Assembly (NCBI RefSeq): GCF_003481705.1
Contig: NZ_QULN01000001.1
Coordinates: forward strand, 1-64,000
From: Butyricicoccus sp. OM04-18BH
GTDB taxonomy: Bacteria > Bacillota > Clostridia > Oscillospirales > Butyricicoccaceae
Direction of reading: 5' to 3'
Length of the DNA: 64,000 nucleotides
The notes under the pieces were generated by a model, which made no database searches, had not been told where the DNA came from, and worked only from the letters and a program-made list of their open reading frames with translations. Shown piece after piece: positions 60,786 through 64,000 of this stretch. A program made the position numbers and the translations under genes. How positions within the stretch are numbered: the stretch's first letter is position 1; each line of letters starts with the position of its first letter.

Positions 60786-60814
60786 ATAATACTTCAAATC
60801 AGAAGCAATGTCAA
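60786..60814 (-). promoter_or_regulatory. Promoter of the SOS mini-sigma operon
   Basis: TTGACA (60809-60814), 17-bp spacer, TATTAT (60786-60791) on the minus strand: strong unless repressed. Confidence 0.8.
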
Positions 60815-60833
60815 TAGAAAACAGCAGGCTTGT

Positions 60834-60863
60834 GTCCTGTTTTTCGGACTCATTGCATATACT
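60834..60863 (+). promoter_or_regulatory. Candidate SigE-type sporulation promoter of spoIID
   Basis: GTCCTGTT (60834-60841), 14-bp gap, CATATACT (60856-60863), close to the mother-cell SigE consensus (GTCATATT/CATACAAT). It is about 30 nt before the spoIID start. Confidence 0.5.
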
Positions 60864-60893
60864 GTCCCAGAGAAACGAAGGGAGATGAGACCT

Positions 60894-61847
60894 GTGCGCC
60901 GACTGCTGTTTACCGCCGTGCTGCTCGTGGCGGCGCTTTTCCTGCTGCCCGTGCTCTGGCCGCAGGATATTTCACATGAATCTGCCGAAGGCGCCGCCGA
61001 AACGCCAACCGTTTCCAAAAACGAAACGGTGACTGTGCAGATTGACGGCAAACCGACCGAGCTTACGCTCGAAAGCTATGTAGAGGGCGTCACCGCCGCG
61101 GAGATCCCGGCAGATTTTCCGCGTGAGGCGCTGCGCGCGCAGGCGGTCGCCGCACGAACCTATGCGCTGTGCAAGCTGTCCCGCGGACGCCCGGACGCCC
61201 ATCCCGAGGCCGATCTGTGCGACGATTACCGCCACTGCGCCGCCTACCGCAGTCCCGCAGTCTCCGTATTCGGCACGGATGAAATCTCCGCCATCCGTGC
61301 GGCCGTCCGCGACACCGAAGGCGAAATCCTGACGAGCGAGGGCGCACCCATCGCGGCGGTATTTCACTGTGTCAGCGGCCCGCGCACCGAGTCCGCCGCC
61401 GATGTCTGGGGTGAGGATGTCCCCTACCTGCAAAGCGTGGTCAGTCCCGGCGGCACGGCTTTTGACGGCTACGAGAGCGCTGTCACTGTTTCAGCAGACG
61501 ATTTCCGCGAAAAGGCCGGCTCCGCCTTCCCTGCCGCCGATCTTTCCGGCCCGCCCTCCGCCTGGTTCAAGGCCTCGGTCCGCTCGGACGCCGGCGGCAT
61601 CAAAACCGTAAAGCTCGGCGGCGTCACGGTCGAAGGCACGGCGGTGCGCGAGCTGTTCGGCCTGCGCTCGACCAATTTCACGGTCACGACCGCCGATGAC
61701 TCGCTTACCTTCCACACCATCGGCTACGGCCACGGCGTCGGTCTGTCGCAGTACGGCGCGAAATACATGGCCGAAAACGGCGCGGACTACCGCGAGATCC
61801 TCGCGCACTACTACCCCGGCACCGAACTCACCCGGCTGGGCGCATGA
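60894..61847 (+). CDS. spoIID: Stage II sporulation protein D, lytic transglycosylase
   Basis: 317 residues. An N-terminal membrane helix (RLLFTAVLLVAALFLLPVLW) is followed by the SpoIID domain: LESYVEGVTAAEIPADFPREALRAQ with the catalytic-type Glu, AVAARTYAL, FHCVSGPRTESAADVWG and YGHGVGLSQYGAKYMAENG. It degrades glycan during engulfment and supports spore formation. The GTG start at 60894 is preferred, since AAGGGAG lies 9 nt upstream, while the ATG at 60885 overlaps it. SpoIIQ is not adjacent. Confidence 0.93.
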   Translation: MRRLLFTAVLLVAALFLLPVLWPQDISHESAEGAAETPTVSKNETVTVQIDGKPTELTLESYVEGVTAAEIPADFPREALRAQAVAARTYALCKLSRGRPDAHPEADLCDDYRHCAAYRSPAVSVFGTDEISAIRAAVRDTEGEILTSEGAPIAAVFHCVSGPRTESAADVWGEDVPYLQSVVSPGGTAFDGYESAVTVSADDFREKAGSAFPAADLSGPPSAWFKASVRSDAGGIKTVKLGGVTVEGTAVRELFGLRSTNFTVTTADDSLTFHTIGYGHGVGLSQYGAKYMAENGADYREILAHYYPGTELTRLGA

Positions 61848-61849
61848 AA

Positions 61850-62000
61850 AAAGCCGCCCCGACCGAAAAAAGTCGAAGCGGCTGTAAAAGGCTTGTAGAT
61901 AAAATTTAATAAAAACACATACCGCGCGGCAGCGCGTATGAAATAGAATTTGCAAAGCAAATTCCACAAAACCGGGGGCGTGTACCTCGGTTTTGTGACT
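61850..62000. repeat. Hairpin cluster downstream of spoIID
   Basis: AGCCGC/GCGGCT (61853-61882), CATAC/GTATG (61918-61940), GAATTTGC/GCAAATTC and CACAAAACCG/CGGTTTTGTG (61965-61974 with 61988-61997) whose 13-nt loop GGGGCGTGTACCT equals that at 60091-60103. None has a good U-tract, and spoIID termination is unclear. Confidence 0.55.
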
Positions 62001-62010
62001 TTAAGAGGGA

Positions 62011-62104
62011 GAAAGTTTCTGAATAGGAACTTTCGGACGTCCGTGTTCTGCGGCGCGAAGCGCTGTCAGAACACAGCTTGTCGGCGGAACCGTGGTTCCG
62101 CGAC
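62011..62104. repeat. Dispersed multi-hairpin repeat, copy D (inverted)
   Basis: GAAAGTT/AACTTTC (62011-62034), CGGACGTCCG (62034-62043), GTGTTCTG/CAGAACAC (62043-62074), TGTCGGCGGAAC/GTTCCGCGACA (62079-62104). It is the fullest copy, ending 6 nt before the prfC stop. Confidence 0.65.
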
Positions 62105-62110
62105 AGTTCT

Positions 62111-63706
62111 TTAAGCGTTTTCCGAGAACTCCGCCAGACGCAGGCCCTCATTGTGGTCGGTCGCGTAGGTGATGTTCCACGGCGAGGTGAACAGCAGGAG
62201 CGTGTTGCCCCTGAGGTCCTCGACGATCTTGGTGTCGCTCGTCAGCTGGAGGCGCTTGACGTCAAAGTCCTCCTCGTCGTTCTCGACCCAACGGACATGC
62301 TCATACGGCAGGTTCTCGCGGATGATCTCGACGTTGTACTCGTTCTTCAGACGATACTCGAGCACCTCGAACTGGAGCACGCCGACAACGCCGACGATGA
62401 CCGACTCCATGCCGGCATTCGGCTCGCGGAAGATCTGAATCGCGCCCTCCTGCGCGATCTGCTCCACGCCCTTGACGAACTGCTTGCGCTTGAGGGTGTC
62501 CTTCTGACGAACGACGGCGAACAGCTCGGGCGCGAAGGTCGGGATGCCGGAGAACACGCACTTATGCTTGGGGTCGCACACGGTATCGCCGATGGAGAAC
62601 ACGCCCGGGTCAAAAATACCGATGATGTCGCCTGCGTAGGCCTCATCTACGATCGAGCGGTCCTGCGCCATCAGCTGCTGCGGTGCGGCAAGCACCATCT
62701 TCTTGCCGGACTGAACGTGCAGCACGTCCTGACCGCGCTCAAACTTGCCGGAGCAGATACGCATGAACGCAACACGGTCGCGGTGCGCCTTGTTCATGTT
62801 CGCCTGGATCTTGAACACGAACGCGGAGAAATGCGGGTCGAACGGGTCGATCACGCCGATGTCTGCGGTGCGTGCAGTCGGCGGCGGCGTCATCTGCAGG
62901 AACTTCTTCAGGAACGGCTCGACGCCGAAGTTGGTCAGAGCGGAGCCGAAGAATACCGGCGAAAGCCTGCCCTCGTGCACGGCCTTGAGGTCGAACTCGT
63001 CGCCCGCGCCGGAAAGCAGCTCCACATCGTCGATGAGCGTCTGATACTGATCCTCGGGCAGCAGACCCTCGAGAATGGGGTCGTCAATGGACATGCGCTG
63101 CGCCTTGACCTCGTGGCGGAAGTCCGCACCCTCGAAGGCGATGACCTCATCGTCCATGCGGTCGTATACGCCCTTGAAGCGCTTGCCCGAGCCGATCGGC
63201 CAGTTGACGGCATAGGTACCGATGCCGAGCTCGTTCTCGATGTCCTCGAGCAGCTCGTACGGGTCACGCGCCTCGCGGTCCATCTTGTTGATGAAGGTGA
63301 AGATCGGCACGCCGCGCATCGCACAGACCTTGAACAGCTTGCGCGTCTGCGCCTCGACGCCCTTGGATGCGTCGATGACCATGACGGCGGCGTCCGCCGC
63401 CATCAGCGTGCGGTAGGTATCCTCGGAGAAGTCCTGATGGCCCGGAGTATCCAGAATGTTGATGCACTTGCCCTCGTAGCGGAACTGAAGAACGGAGGAC
63501 GTGACCGAAATACCGCGCTGCTTCTCGATCTCCATCCAGTCAGAAACCGCATGGCGGCTGTTCTTCTTGCCCTTGACCATGCCGGCCTCCTGAATCGCTC
63601 CGCCGTACAGCAGGAATTTCTCGGTTATGGTTGTTTTACCGGCGTCAGGATGCGAAATGATCGCAAATGTGCGCCGATTTTCAATTTCTTTCTTCAGATC
63701 AGCCAC
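62111..63706 (-). CDS. prfC: Peptide chain release factor 3
   Basis: GTPase that recycles RF1/RF2. The 531-residue protein has G1 (SHPDAGKTTITEK), the switch/G2 region (ISVTSSVLQF), G3 (LDTPGHQDF), G4 (NKMDREARDP) and the RF3 C-terminal domains (VGVLQFEVLEYRLKNEYNVE). The start is GTG at 63706 with GGGAGG 10 nt upstream. The upstream in-frame TTG at 63724 overlaps the RBS. Confidence 0.95.
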   Translation of the reverse strand: MADLKKEIENRRTFAIISHPDAGKTTITEKFLLYGGAIQEAGMVKGKKNSRHAVSDWMEIEKQRGISVTSSVLQFRYEGKCINILDTPGHQDFSEDTYRTLMAADAAVMVIDASKGVEAQTRKLFKVCAMRGVPIFTFINKMDREARDPYELLEDIENELGIGTYAVNWPIGSGKRFKGVYDRMDDEVIAFEGADFRHEVKAQRMSIDDPILEGLLPEDQYQTLIDDVELLSGAGDEFDLKAVHEGRLSPVFFGSALTNFGVEPFLKKFLQMTPPPTARTADIGVIDPFDPHFSAFVFKIQANMNKAHRDRVAFMRICSGKFERGQDVLHVQSGKKMVLAAPQQLMAQDRSIVDEAYAGDIIGIFDPGVFSIGDTVCDPKHKCVFSGIPTFAPELFAVVRQKDTLKRKQFVKGVEQIAQEGAIQIFREPNAGMESVIVGVVGVLQFEVLEYRLKNEYNVEIIRENLPYEHVRWVENDEEDFDVKRLQLTSDTKIVEDLRGNTLLLFTSPWNITYATDHNEGLRLAEFSENA

Positions 63707-64000
63707 AGGCTTTTTTCCTCCCAAATATAAATTTCAGCGAAATGTTCACAGAATGTACACAATTGTTCCGTATCATAAAAAATGTGGAAAGCGTAAGATC
63801 CCCCCACATGTTCTTGCTTTCTACTCTCTATCCTACCTTTTATTGCGGGAGCGGCTGGGCGAAAGCCCGGCTGTTCCTGTTTTTTTTGCGCTCTTCGCGC
63901 GCGATAGGGGGTATCCAATACCCCCTATCTACAAAATCCGGTTCCGCAGAAACCGAATTTTGATACCCCCGGACGCGCCCCAAGGGCGCTGAGTCGAGGT
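63707..64000. other. Intergenic region upstream of prfC with perfect palindromes
   Basis: About 290 nt without a gene. ATAGGGGGTAT/ATACCCCCTAT (63904-63914 with 63918-63928) and an AAAATC-GGTT/AACC-ATTTT hairpin (63933-63961) resemble the palindromes near 60.1 kb. A TATGAT -10-like element for prfC lies near 63775 but without a good -35. The window ends inside this spacer. Confidence 0.5.

Overview
This 64 kb window is GC-rich chromosomal DNA from a spore-forming Clostridia (Firmicutes). Gene order, an spoIID gene, RemA, CdaA/CdaR, PASTA-kinase and DnaD/DnaI-type replication genes all fit this, and an Oscillospiraceae/Butyricicoccaceae-like lineage is the best guess. Almost every gene reads on the minus strand. 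The plus-strand exceptions are metA (488-1402), a DUF815 ATPase (44623-45828) and spoIID (60894-61847). No prophage, CRISPR array, tRNA or complete rRNA gene was seen.

Layout. Positions 1-350 hold three tandem minus-strand promoters and a leader typical of an rRNA operon lying off the left edge. Next come metA and then a purine operon read right to left: purE-purC-purF-purM-purN-purO-purH-(membrane protein)-purD. It has a short leader ORF and an attenuator-like terminator in front of purE, and AICAR transformylase and IMP cyclohydrolase are separate genes. Positions 10.7-14.2 kb encode cell-surface glycosyltransferases, one fused to a CsaB-type pyruvyl transferase. nrdR, a small palindromic mobile element (MITE), secDF, purB and an aspartate aminotransferase follow. 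Positions 20.8-36.4 kb are the classic Firmicutes cluster yicC-remA-gmk-rpoZ-coaBC-priA-(GNAT)-def-fmt-(Zn peptidase)-rsmB-rlmN-stp-pknB-rsgA-thiN, joining translation, replication restart, CoA synthesis and PASTA-kinase signalling. Positions 36.4-44.5 kb carry a DUF5685/J-domain set, cdaA-cdaR (c-di-AMP synthesis) and a desulfurase with a Se/S-carrier-like partner. Positions 44.6-53.9 kb hold two P-loop proteins of poorly known role, glmU-prs-ymdB, an RDD protein and an Mrp/NifX pair. Positions 54.7-59.4 kb carry dnaD-dnaI and rpsO-pnp. Positions 60.2-63.7 kb carry an SOS-controlled mini-sigma operon, spoIID and prfC.

The most unusual content is non-coding. Between mrp and dnaI, three tandem modules each have three phased 11-bp direct repeats, exactly 22 bp upstream of a TATACT -10 element. 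Each drives a transcript of about 140 nt with a 5' hairpin, a pyrimidine-rich linker and a C-rich-looped terminator hairpin. This looks like a family of response-regulator-controlled small RNAs. Other notable non-coding features are a LexA box in front of a sigma-region-4-only gene, a probable short RNA gene at 59.8 kb, and dispersed multi-hairpin repeats, including two hairpins with identical 13-nt loops on unrelated stems.
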